From contig NZ_CP103288.1 in the NCBI RefSeq assembly GCF_024758005.1, positions 3,410,001 to 3,474,000 of the forward strand: DNA of 64,000 nucleotides, in the 5' to 3' direction. Source of the DNA: Pseudarthrobacter sp. NS4. GTDB taxonomy: Bacteria > Actinomycetota > Actinomycetes > Actinomycetales > Micrococcaceae. How positions within the stretch are numbered: position 1 is the first letter of the stretch; each line of letters opens with the position of its first letter. The notes under the pieces are model-generated. The model saw only the letters and a list, made by a program, of their open reading frames with translations. It did no database searches and had not been told where the DNA came from. Positions 41,942-48,938 of the stretch are shown here, one piece after another. The translations under genes were made by a program, and so were the position numbers.

Positions 41942-42034
41942 TTAGAGGACCGTCATGCCCAGATGGGCCGCCAGCAGCGGCGCGGCGACCTTCGGGCCGG
42001 CTGCCTTCTTCGCCCCGGTCCGGGCATCAGCCAC
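41942..42034 (-). CDS. Possible 30-aa ORF overlapping the SRPBCC stop
   Basis: A GTG overlaps the TAG stop of the SRPBCC gene (TAGTG) and opens 30 codons, ADARTGAKKAAGPKVAAP, then LLAAHLGMTVL, before TAA. It may be the remnant of a C-terminal extension lost by a stop mutation, or chance. Low support. Confidence 0.2.
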   Translation of the reverse strand: MADARTGAKKAAGPKVAAPLLAAHLGMTVL

Positions 42035-42492
42035 TACAGTGATTCGGCCTTGCCCGCGATCTCCGCCAGGTCCTTGGCAAGTGCTTTGCGGGTGACCGCC
42101 ATCCCGATCTTCCCGAACAGCGTCATCATGATGCCGCTTGCGGCGGTGGGCTTGAGGACCTCCGCCCCGAACGTGAGGGTAAGGTCGGTTCCGCCGTCAC
42201 GCGGGGAAAGGCTGAACCGCGTGCTGTAATCCGCCCCACCCTGGACGGCCTTTACCGTGGTGCTGCGCGGCGGATCGGCCTGGGCCACCCACATTTCCAC
42301 AGTTTCCGACCGGCCCAGCATTTTCCGGGTCTCCTTCCACCGCGTACCTTCCCCATAGGGGCCGTCGGTGAGGAGCTGCACTGCCTCCACCCCTGACAGT
42401 GTTGCCGGCGAACCGGGAATGTCCGTGATGACGGACCACACTTTTTCAGGTGGCGCCTGGATGTGCTGGGTGAGGCTTGTAGTGTGGTCCAT
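42034..42492 (-). CDS. SRPBCC family protein
   Basis: A 152-aa helix-grip protein: HTTSLTQHIQAPPEKVWSVITDIPGSPATLSGVEAVQ at the start, the GEGTRWKETRKMLGRSETVEMWV strand pair, and the long C-terminal helix MTLFGKIGMAVTRKALAKDLAEIAGKAESL. It probably binds a small hydrophobic ligand. Divergent from csbD; the ribosome-binding site is poor. Confidence 0.85.
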   Translation of the reverse strand: MDHTTSLTQHIQAPPEKVWSVITDIPGSPATLSGVEAVQLLTDGPYGEGTRWKETRKMLGRSETVEMWVAQADPPRSTTVKAVQGGADYSTRFSLSPRDGGTDLTLTFGAEVLKPTAASGIMMTLFGKIGMAVTRKALAKDLAEIAGKAESL

Positions 42493-42530
42493 GAATTGAG
42501 CCTAGCCGCGGGCACTGACAATCCCCCTAA

Positions 42531-42552
42531 AATAGTAAGCCAGCTTCGTGTT
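42531..42552. promoter_or_regulatory. Shared stress-type palindrome, copy 3 (before csbD)
   Basis: AATAGTAAGC - CA - GCTTCGTGTT, 48 bp before the csbD start. The left half matches the consensus fully, the right half at 7 of 10 positions. Confidence 0.5.
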
Positions 42553-42600
42553 ACCGTGAAAATGCCTGTTTGATCAACGGAAACGAAAGGAGGCCTCACC

Positions 42601-42777
42601 ATGGGCCTCGGAGACAAGATCAGTAACGCAGCAGAAGGCCTGGGCGGCAAGGCCAAGGAGGCTGCGGGCAACGCAACCGGCAATGACCGCCTGAAGGCAG
42701 AAGGCCAGGCCGACCAGGTCAAGGCGGACGCCAAGAAGGTCGGCGAAAGTGTCAAAGACGAGTTCAAGCGCGACTAA
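42601..42777 (+). CDS. CsbD family stress protein
   Basis: A 58-aa protein that is almost all charged/Ala/Gly: GDKISNAAEGLGGKAKEAAGN, then DRLKAEGQADQVKADAKK. This is the CsbD pattern, a small helical protein induced by general stress in many bacteria; its molecular role is unknown. AAAGGAGG gives an excellent ribosome-binding site. A stress-type palindrome precedes it. It ends 6 bp from the stop of the convergent polymerase gene. Confidence 0.92.
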   Translation: MGLGDKISNAAEGLGGKAKEAAGNATGNDRLKAEGQADQVKADAKKVGESVKDEFKRD

Positions 42778-42783
42778 CGCCCG

Positions 42784-43854
42784 TCACCATCCGCTGCGCG
42801 TCGGGGTGTGCCCCTGCCTGGACTCTTCGGGCATCGTCATTTCGGCCCGCAGCCCGAGGAGCCGGATGGGGCGGCCGGCCTCGATCTTCGCCACAAGCTC
42901 CAGCGCGCGGGCAAGCACTTCTGCGGGGTCGGAAGTCTCGGGGATCTTCCGGGCGTAGGTCTTGGTGAGGAACGGGGCGTAGCGGACCTTGAGCGTCAGC
43001 CCGACCACCGGCCGCCCCTCGGCGGCGACATCCTCCAGCACGCGCGCCGCCAAGTCCCTGATCGCGTGGTCAATCTGCCCGGATTCGGTCAGGTCGCGCT
43101 GGAACGTGGTCTCCCGGCTGTGCCCGCGTGCCACCCAGGGCGTGTCATCGACTGTCCGCGCGCCGTCGCCCCGTCCGAGCTGCGCATACCAGGGACCCAT
43201 CTTCGGGCCGAACTCCGGGACCAGGTCATCAGGATCGGACGCCGCAAGGTCGGCGACCGTTTCGATGCCGAGCGTGGCAAGGCGGCGGGACACCTTGGTT
43301 CCCACACCCCACAGCTCAATCGTCGGCCGGCTCCCCATGACATCGAGCCAGTTGTCTTCCGTGAGCCGGAAGACGCCGGCGGGTTTGCCGAAAGACGTCG
43401 CTACCTTGGCGCGGACCAGGGTGTCACCTACCCCCACACTGCAGTGCAGCCGGGTCTCCTCAAGTACAGCCCGCTGCAGTTGCCGGGCGTAGGCCTCGGG
43501 ATCCTCCGCCTGCACCCCCACGAACGCTTCATCCCAGCCGAGCACCTGGACCGTAGCGCCCGGTTGCGAGCGCAGCACCGACATGACTTTTTCGGACGCA
43601 GCGAGGTAGGCGTCCTGGTCGACGGGCAGGATCACGGCGTCCGGCACTTTCCGTGCGGCAACGCGCAGCGGCATCCCCGAACCGACGCCGTACGCCCTGG
43701 CTTCGTAGGACGCCGTGGACACCACCGCCCGTTCGGTCGGATCGCCGCGGCCGCCAACGATCACCGCCTTGCCCGCGAGCTCGGGCCGGCGGAGCACTTC
43801 GACGGCAGCGATGAACTGGTCAAGGTCCACATGCAGCAGCCACGGTTTGCCCAC
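42784..43854 (-). CDS. dinB: Y-family DNA polymerase IV, DinB2-like
   Basis: A 356-aa translesion polymerase. Metal-binding acidic residues are Asp10 in LHVDLDQFIAAVEV and Asp108-Glu109 in VLGWDEAFVG; the palm YEARAYGVGSGMPLRVA and helix-hairpin-helix ELWGVGTKVSRRLATLGIETVADLA follow, then the little-finger domain. Two features set it apart from ordinary DinB: the steric-gate position after DQF is Ile15 rather than Tyr/Phe, and the SIDE motif is GWDE. Both match what I recall for Mycobacterium smegmatis DinB2, which accepts ribonucleotides. No beta-clamp motif was identified at the C-terminus. Confidence 0.9.
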   Translation of the reverse strand: MGKPWLLHVDLDQFIAAVEVLRRPELAGKAVIVGGRGDPTERAVVSTASYEARAYGVGSGMPLRVAARKVPDAVILPVDQDAYLAASEKVMSVLRSQPGATVQVLGWDEAFVGVQAEDPEAYARQLQRAVLEETRLHCSVGVGDTLVRAKVATSFGKPAGVFRLTEDNWLDVMGSRPTIELWGVGTKVSRRLATLGIETVADLAASDPDDLVPEFGPKMGPWYAQLGRGDGARTVDDTPWVARGHSRETTFQRDLTESGQIDHAIRDLAARVLEDVAAEGRPVVGLTLKVRYAPFLTKTYARKIPETSDPAEVLARALELVAKIEAGRPIRLLGLRAEMTMPEESRQGHTPTRSGW

Positions 43855-43911
43855 ACGCCCCAGTCTGCCGCGGCCGGGCGCTCCGCACCACCGTTTCCCG
43901 CACCGGCTCGA

Positions 43912-43958
43912 TACGACGACGGCGGGATCCCCTCCCAGGGAATCCCGCCGTCGTCGTA
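43912..43958. terminator. Bidirectional terminator with 17-bp stem
   Basis: TACGACGACGGCGGGAT pairs perfectly with its complement at 43942-43958. It lies beyond the stop of the leftward permease gene (43976) and before the polymerase gene. The arm belongs to the same family as 9111-9138. Confidence 0.85.
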
Positions 43959-43975
43959 CTGCTGCGGGCGAACCG

Positions 43976-45436
43976 TTAGCTGTACAGGGCGTTCTTCGGC
44001 TCGTTCTGCTTGACCTTCTGCCAGCCCAGCCAGAGGAGCAGGGCGAAGAACGGGATGGTGGCCAGGGTCCACAGGCCCAGGTAGAACACCTCGCCGCTCT
44101 TGCTGGTCATCGTGTCGAAGCCGATCAGCACGACGATCACCAGCAGCGCGACCAGGCCGGCCCAGCTGGTCCACGGCGAACCGGGCATTGGCAGGCTGGA
44201 GGTGATTCCCTTCTTGTGGCGCAGTGCGATCTGGCTGGCGAAGATGGCGCCCCAGGTGAAGATCACGCCGATGGAGGCGGTGTTCAGCGCCAGATCGAAG
44301 GCGTGGGAGCCGCCCAGCCAGATGTTGAGCAGGATGCCGACAAGGTAGAAGGCAGCGATGGCCAGGATCGCCGCGTACGGGACGTGCCGCTTGGACATCC
44401 TGGTGAGCCACTGCGGGGCGTGGCCATTGTTGGCCATGGTGCGGAAGACGCGGCCGATCGAGTACAGGCCGGAGTTGCAGGAGGAAAGGGCGGCGGTGAT
44501 GACGATCATGTTCATCACGTCACCCACCCAGGCCAGCCCCATCTGCCCGAAGACCGTGACGAACGGCGACGTGCCGGCCACGTACTGGTCGGAGGGCAGC
44601 AGCATTGCCAGCAGGGTCACGGAACCGACGTAGAACACCACGATGCGGACGACGACGGCGCGGATCGCCTTGGGCACTTCGCGCTGCGGGTTCTGCATTT
44701 CGCCGGCGGTGATGCCCACGAGTTCGATGCCGTTGTAGGCGAAGATGACGGCGTTGAGGACCAGGACCATCACCAGTGCGCCCTTGGGGAACATGCCGCC
44801 TTCTTCGGCGAACAGGTTCGCCACGGAGGCGTTGCCGTCACCTACCTGGGCGTTGGTGACGACCATGAACGTGCCTACGGCCAGGAAAATAAGGATTGCG
44901 CCCACTTTGAGGCAGGAGGCCCAGAACTCGAATTCACCGAACGCCTTGACGCTCAGCAGGTTCACTGCCACCAGGAGCGCCAGCGCGGCGATGGCCGAGG
45001 CTTCCACGGGAACGTTGGGGAAGAAGAACTGGAAGTACAGGCCGATCGCGATGAGTTCGGCGATGCCGGTCATGCCCCAGTTGATGAAATACATCCAGCC
45101 GGACAGGAACGCGCCCTTCTTGCCGAACATCTCGCCCGCGTAGCTGACGAACGAGCCGGAGGTCTGGCGGTACATGATGAGTTCACCCAATGCCCGCATG
45201 AGCAGGTAGGCGATGACGCCGGCGATGGCGTAGGAGAAGATCAGGGCCGGGCCGGTGGAGGCAAGGCGGCCGCCGGCGCCCATGAAGAGGCCGACGCCGA
45301 TGGCGCCGCCCATGGCGATCATGGTGACGTGGCGCCTGCCCAGCGTCTTGCTGTAGCCCTCGGCGCTGAGGGTGGGGTCGACGGCGGTGGATGGTGCCGT
45401 GCGGTTCTGGAGATCTGCGGGGGTACTTTGAGGCAC
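43976..45436 (-). CDS. APC-family amino acid permease (CycA/AnsP/GabP type)
   Basis: A 486-aa transporter with about 12 membrane helices. The signature MIAMGGAIGVGLFMGAG in helix 1 and SGSFVSYAGEMFG are those of the amino-acid transporter (AAT) branch, which includes D-Ala/Gly/Ser, asparagine, GABA and proline permeases; the substrate cannot be fixed. GTG 45436 was chosen because AAGGAA lies upstream at good spacing; a longer reading adds a Pro-rich stretch. A long imperfect palindrome lies 47-103 bp upstream of the start. Confidence 0.9.
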   Translation of the reverse strand: MPQSTPADLQNRTAPSTAVDPTLSAEGYSKTLGRRHVTMIAMGGAIGVGLFMGAGGRLASTGPALIFSYAIAGVIAYLLMRALGELIMYRQTSGSFVSYAGEMFGKKGAFLSGWMYFINWGMTGIAELIAIGLYFQFFFPNVPVEASAIAALALLVAVNLLSVKAFGEFEFWASCLKVGAILIFLAVGTFMVVTNAQVGDGNASVANLFAEEGGMFPKGALVMVLVLNAVIFAYNGIELVGITAGEMQNPQREVPKAIRAVVVRIVVFYVGSVTLLAMLLPSDQYVAGTSPFVTVFGQMGLAWVGDVMNMIVITAALSSCNSGLYSIGRVFRTMANNGHAPQWLTRMSKRHVPYAAILAIAAFYLVGILLNIWLGGSHAFDLALNTASIGVIFTWGAIFASQIALRHKKGITSSLPMPGSPWTSWAGLVALLVIVVLIGFDTMTSKSGEVFYLGLWTLATIPFFALLLWLGWQKVKQNEPKNALYS

Positions 45437-45482
45437 AACGGTTCCTTGTGGGTTGGGGGTTGGCCGCACCCGGAACACACAT

Positions 45483-45539
45483 GATTCCGCTCACAAATTC
45501 GGTGATACGCCCTGTTGGGCAACCGATATGAGCGGAATC
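45483..45539. promoter_or_regulatory. 57-bp nested palindrome upstream of the permease gene
   Basis: The outer arms GATTCCGCTCA and TGAGCGGAATC are perfect; inside are ATTCGGT/ACCGAT and GCCC/GGGC pairs. It could be a structured leader, an operator of the permease, or the terminator of the upstream nirBD operon, which ends at 45610 on the same strand. Confidence 0.55.
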
Positions 45540-45609
45540 TCTTGTGGCGCCGAAGCTTCGAGCGGCTCGTCCATCCTACAAGACCACAAGGGGTGCTACG
45601 TGACCCGCA

Positions 45610-45945
45610 CTACAGGGTCCCCGTCTCCAGGACCAGATACCCCTCCCCGTCCACGCTGATCCGGTAAACGTCGAGCGGTTCAGCCCCCGTGGTCGAGCAG
45701 CCGCTGAGGAGGTCGAAGGCGTGCTGGTGCAGCGGGCAGATGACCACCTGCCGGTCGATGGTGCCGTCCGCAATGGGCCCTCCGCGGTGCGGGCAAACCG
45801 CCGACACCGCCCTCAGGGACCCGTCCCGCAACCGGAAGACAGCCACCTGTTTCCCCTCGACGGCAAACGCCCTGCCCTCCCCCGGCGGTATCTGGTCCGC
45901 CGGGCCAAGGTTGCAGGTCCGGATGGCGGACTGGAAGCCGCTCAT
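45610..45945 (-). CDS. nirD: Nitrite reductase (NADH) small subunit, Rieske type
   Basis: A 111-aa Rieske-fold protein. Both ligand pairs for a [2Fe-2S] cluster are present: VCPHRGGP (Cys-x-His) and CPLHQHAFDL (Cys-x2-His). The NirD of enteric bacteria lacks such ligands, so this one may carry a real cluster. It supports siroheme nitrite reductase NirB in assimilating nitrite to ammonia. ATG overlaps the nirB stop (ATGA). Confidence 0.9.
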   Translation of the reverse strand: MSGFQSAIRTCNLGPADQIPPGEGRAFAVEGKQVAVFRLRDGSLRAVSAVCPHRGGPIADGTIDRQVVICPLHQHAFDLLSGCSTTGAEPLDVYRISVDGEGYLVLETGTL

Positions 45946-48458
45946 CGGACCTGCACTTGCGGAAGGACAGTCAGCGGCAGAGACGTACGGAACTGGCCCG
46001 GAGTCTGCGGGTCATCACGCTCCCGCCACGGATCCACGTAACTGTCGACCGAGGCCTGCATCGCCTGGTCCAGATCGCCCGCGATGCCTTCCGAGTTATC
46101 CACTATCACCGCGCGGAGGTGATCAATGCCCACCCGCGGCACAAACGAGTACGTCCGCTCCAGCCAGTTGGCGTGCTCGCGGTAGTACTGCATGAACCGG
46201 CCGGTCAGTAGTGTGACCTCCCCGGGACTGTCCACGGTGGCCAGCAGGTCGCCCTTGCGGATGTGGGCTCCGGCCGCTCCCCCGACATAGATTTCCCAGC
46301 GGCCGCCCTCGACTGCCACCACGCCCACGTCCTTCACCAATGATTCGGCGCAGTTCCGGGGGCAGCCGGACACCGCCAGCTTCAGTTTCGCCGGGGATTC
46401 AAGGCCCTGGAAACGGGATTCGATATCGATGCCCAGCATGGTGGAATCTCCCGTGCCGTAGCGGCAGAAGTCCTTGCCCACACAGGTCTTGACCGTGCGG
46501 AAGCTTTTGCCGTACGCGTAGCCGGAGGGCATGTCCAGGTCCGCCCACACCTGCGGCAGGTCCTCCTTGGGGATACCCAGCAGGTCGATGCGCTGGCCGC
46601 CGGTGAGCTTGATGAGCGGCACGTTGTGTTTCTCCGCGACGTCGGCGATGCGGCGGAGCTGCTGGGCCGATGTCACCCCGCCCTTCATCTGCGGCACCAC
46701 CGAAAAGGTGCCGTCGCGCTGGATGTTGGCGTGCACCCGGTCATTGATGAACCGGGCGTCGCGTTCGTCGATGTACTGGTCCCCGAGCATCATCTTCAAC
46801 AGCGAGGCCAGCCCCATCTTGGATCTGGCGTCCTCCGTGCTGCCCGGAGCAAGCGCCTGGAAGACCTGGGACACCGACCGCAGCCCGCGTTTCCGGATCT
46901 CGTCCATCAGGGCCGGTTTGTCCAGCGGGATGCCCGGGACGTAGTAGCTGGCGGCCGGGTCCTCCTCCACCGCACCGCCGGCCGCCCATTCCACCACCTG
47001 CTGCACCAGCAGCTTGCAGGAGCCGCAGCCCTTGCCTGCGCGGGTGGCGTCCATCGCACCGGCCAACGTGGTGCAGCCGCCCTTCACCACGTCCACCAGC
47101 GCCTTCTTGTTGACGCCGTTGCAGTTGCAGACCTGGGCGTGGTCGTCGAGTTCGGCCACGCCCACGTCTCCGTCCGGCGTACCCAGATCAAACAGCAGAC
47201 TGTGCCGCTCTTCCGGCAACGGCAGGCCGCGGTCGAACGCCTGTGTCAGGTAGGCCAGCTTGCGGCTGTCGCCGAGGAGCGTGGCGCCCACCATCTTGTT
47301 GTCCCGCACCACGATGGACTTGAAGACCCCGCGGCTGGGCTCGGAGAAAACAATATGTTCATCCGTGTCCAGTTCCGGCCCGTGGATGCCCATGGAAGCA
47401 ACATCGACTCCTGCCACCTTCAATTTGGTGGCCGTACGCGAGCCCAGGTACGCGGCGCCTGTATCAGTCCCGGTCACATGTTTGGCAAGCACCACCGCCT
47501 GTTCCCAGAGCGGTGCCACCAGGCCGTACACCTCGCCGCGGTGCTGGACACACTCCCCCACTGCGTAGATATTGTCCTCGTCCTGGACCCGGAGTTGGTC
47601 GTCCACCACAATGGCCCGCTCCACCGGCAGCCCGCTGAGGACCGCCACGTCCACGTTGGGGCGGATTCCGGCAGCAACCACCACCATGTCGCAGGCAATA
47701 TCCGGCTTGTCCCGGAGGCTGACCCCGGTAACCCTGTCGGTGCCCAGCACTGCTGTGGTCCGGCTGCCCGTGTGCACCCCGATCCCAAGGGCCTGGACGC
47801 TCCTGCGGAGCACCGCGCCGCCGTCGGGCCCCATCTGCGCGCTCATCAGGTGGTTCCCTGAATGGACCACTTCCACGTCGATCCCGTGGCTGCGCAGGCC
47901 GTAAGCGGCCTCCAGCCCCAGCAGCCCGCCGCCAATCACCACGGCCCGGCGGTGGTGGTCCTGCTGTGCGTGGGAGACCATTTTCCGCGTGTCATCGATG
48001 GTGCGGAAACCGAACACCCCCGGCTTCACCGACCCGGCAGGCGTGTGCAGCCCATCCATTGGCGGCATATGGGAGCGGCTGCCCGTGGCGATTATGAGGG
48101 TGTCGTAGGGTGTCACGCGGCCGTCGCTGGAAAACACGTGCTTGGCGAAACGGTCGATCCTGTCCGCCCTTACCCCGGCGTGCAGCGTGATGCCGTTGTC
48201 CTGGTACCAGGCCAGCGGGTTGAGGAAGATGTCGGCGTCGCTTTCCTCGCCCGACAGGACGTGGCTGAGCATGATCCGGTTGTAGTTGCCGTAGGGCTCG
48301 TCGCCGAACATGGTGATGCTGAATTGTTCCGCTCCACCCCGCGCCAGGATCTCCTCCACCGCACGGGCTCCTGCCATGCCGTTGCCTATCACCACCAGGC
48401 GCCGGCGCGGATCCCTGCCGGTTTTCCGGGCCCGGGGCGTGTCCAGGACACTGGTCAT
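45942..48458 (-). CDS. nirB: Nitrite reductase (NADH) large subunit
   Basis: An 838-aa cytosolic enzyme reducing nitrite to ammonium by six electrons. Order: FAD/NAD domain (RRRLVVIGNGMAGARAVEEIL; VVIGGGLLGLEAAYGL), BFD-like [2Fe-2S] domain (CNCNGVNKKALVDVV ... CGSCKLLV), ferredoxin-like repeat, and siroheme/[4Fe-4S] domain with TCVGKDFCRYG and SGCPRNCAES (four cluster cysteines). ATG 48458 was chosen because it overlaps the stop of the small upstream gene (TGATG). Operon order: unknown 115-aa gene, nirB, nirD. Confidence 0.95.
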   Translation of the reverse strand: MTSVLDTPRARKTGRDPRRRLVVIGNGMAGARAVEEILARGGAEQFSITMFGDEPYGNYNRIMLSHVLSGEESDADIFLNPLAWYQDNGITLHAGVRADRIDRFAKHVFSSDGRVTPYDTLIIATGSRSHMPPMDGLHTPAGSVKPGVFGFRTIDDTRKMVSHAQQDHHRRAVVIGGGLLGLEAAYGLRSHGIDVEVVHSGNHLMSAQMGPDGGAVLRRSVQALGIGVHTGSRTTAVLGTDRVTGVSLRDKPDIACDMVVVAAGIRPNVDVAVLSGLPVERAIVVDDQLRVQDEDNIYAVGECVQHRGEVYGLVAPLWEQAVVLAKHVTGTDTGAAYLGSRTATKLKVAGVDVASMGIHGPELDTDEHIVFSEPSRGVFKSIVVRDNKMVGATLLGDSRKLAYLTQAFDRGLPLPEERHSLLFDLGTPDGDVGVAELDDHAQVCNCNGVNKKALVDVVKGGCTTLAGAMDATRAGKGCGSCKLLVQQVVEWAAGGAVEEDPAASYYVPGIPLDKPALMDEIRKRGLRSVSQVFQALAPGSTEDARSKMGLASLLKMMLGDQYIDERDARFINDRVHANIQRDGTFSVVPQMKGGVTSAQQLRRIADVAEKHNVPLIKLTGGQRIDLLGIPKEDLPQVWADLDMPSGYAYGKSFRTVKTCVGKDFCRYGTGDSTMLGIDIESRFQGLESPAKLKLAVSGCPRNCAESLVKDVGVVAVEGGRWEIYVGGAAGAHIRKGDLLATVDSPGEVTLLTGRFMQYYREHANWLERTYSFVPRVGIDHLRAVIVDNSEGIAGDLDQAMQASVDSYVDPWRERDDPQTPGQFRTSLPLTVLPQVQVR

Positions 48459-48805
48459 CAGTGTTCCACCATGCCCAGGTCGATGACCACGGATCCGCGG
48501 ACGCCTTCCGGTGCCGCCAGATACAGGTCGATGACGGAGCCGCCCTCGATGTCCTCCACCACCCGAAGCGGCACATGGACCTCGCTCTTCGCCCCAATGG
48601 GGAAGTACCGCATGGGAACCCCGTTGCGGAGCAGCACCACGGCGATCAACTCTGCGCTCGAGTTGCCGCCGCGGAAGTACAGTGTCTGGTTGATGACACC
48701 GTCCGGGACGTAGTGCGAGAGCTCGCTGTGGATGGGGACGGGCTTTTCCATCCCCACGCCCTGGAAATGGTAAATGCCCTGCAGGAAAAGGTTCTTGGTC
48801 AGCAC
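48458..48805 (-). CDS. Unrecognised 115-aa protein, first gene of the nir operon
   Basis: It starts at GTG with AAAGGA upstream: VLTKNLFLQGIYHFQGVGME, then LSHYVPDGVINQTLYFRGGNSSAELIAVVLLRNG and DIEGGSVIDLYLAAPEGV. It looks like a compact beta-rich domain without signal, membrane helix, cysteines or cluster ligands. It is translationally coupled to nirB (TGATG), so a role in nitrite reductase assembly, stability or regulation is plausible. I do not recognise the family. Confidence 0.8.
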   Translation of the reverse strand: MLTKNLFLQGIYHFQGVGMEKPVPIHSELSHYVPDGVINQTLYFRGGNSSAELIAVVLLRNGVPMRYFPIGAKSEVHVPLRVVEDIEGGSVIDLYLAAPEGVRGSVVIDLGMVEH

Positions 48806-48938
48806 GCGCGTGATCCTTTCGGCCGGCAAACAACTGGCACGGCCCATCCTGCAACACCGATGTTTCCGCCCGCCGGTTCCCCGGTAAAGATCCCTTAACG
48901 CAAACCTCACCGCTTTCGCCGGGCCGGGTTTCACCGTT

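Noticed and set aside
46626..47861. 411-codon plus-strand frame opposite nirB
   Set aside because: No domain pattern; NirB cofactor motifs on the other strand are intact.
48806..48938. GAAAC-like repeats upstream of the nir operon as a GlnR site
   Set aside because: The spacing does not fit the GlnR consensus well enough to claim it.
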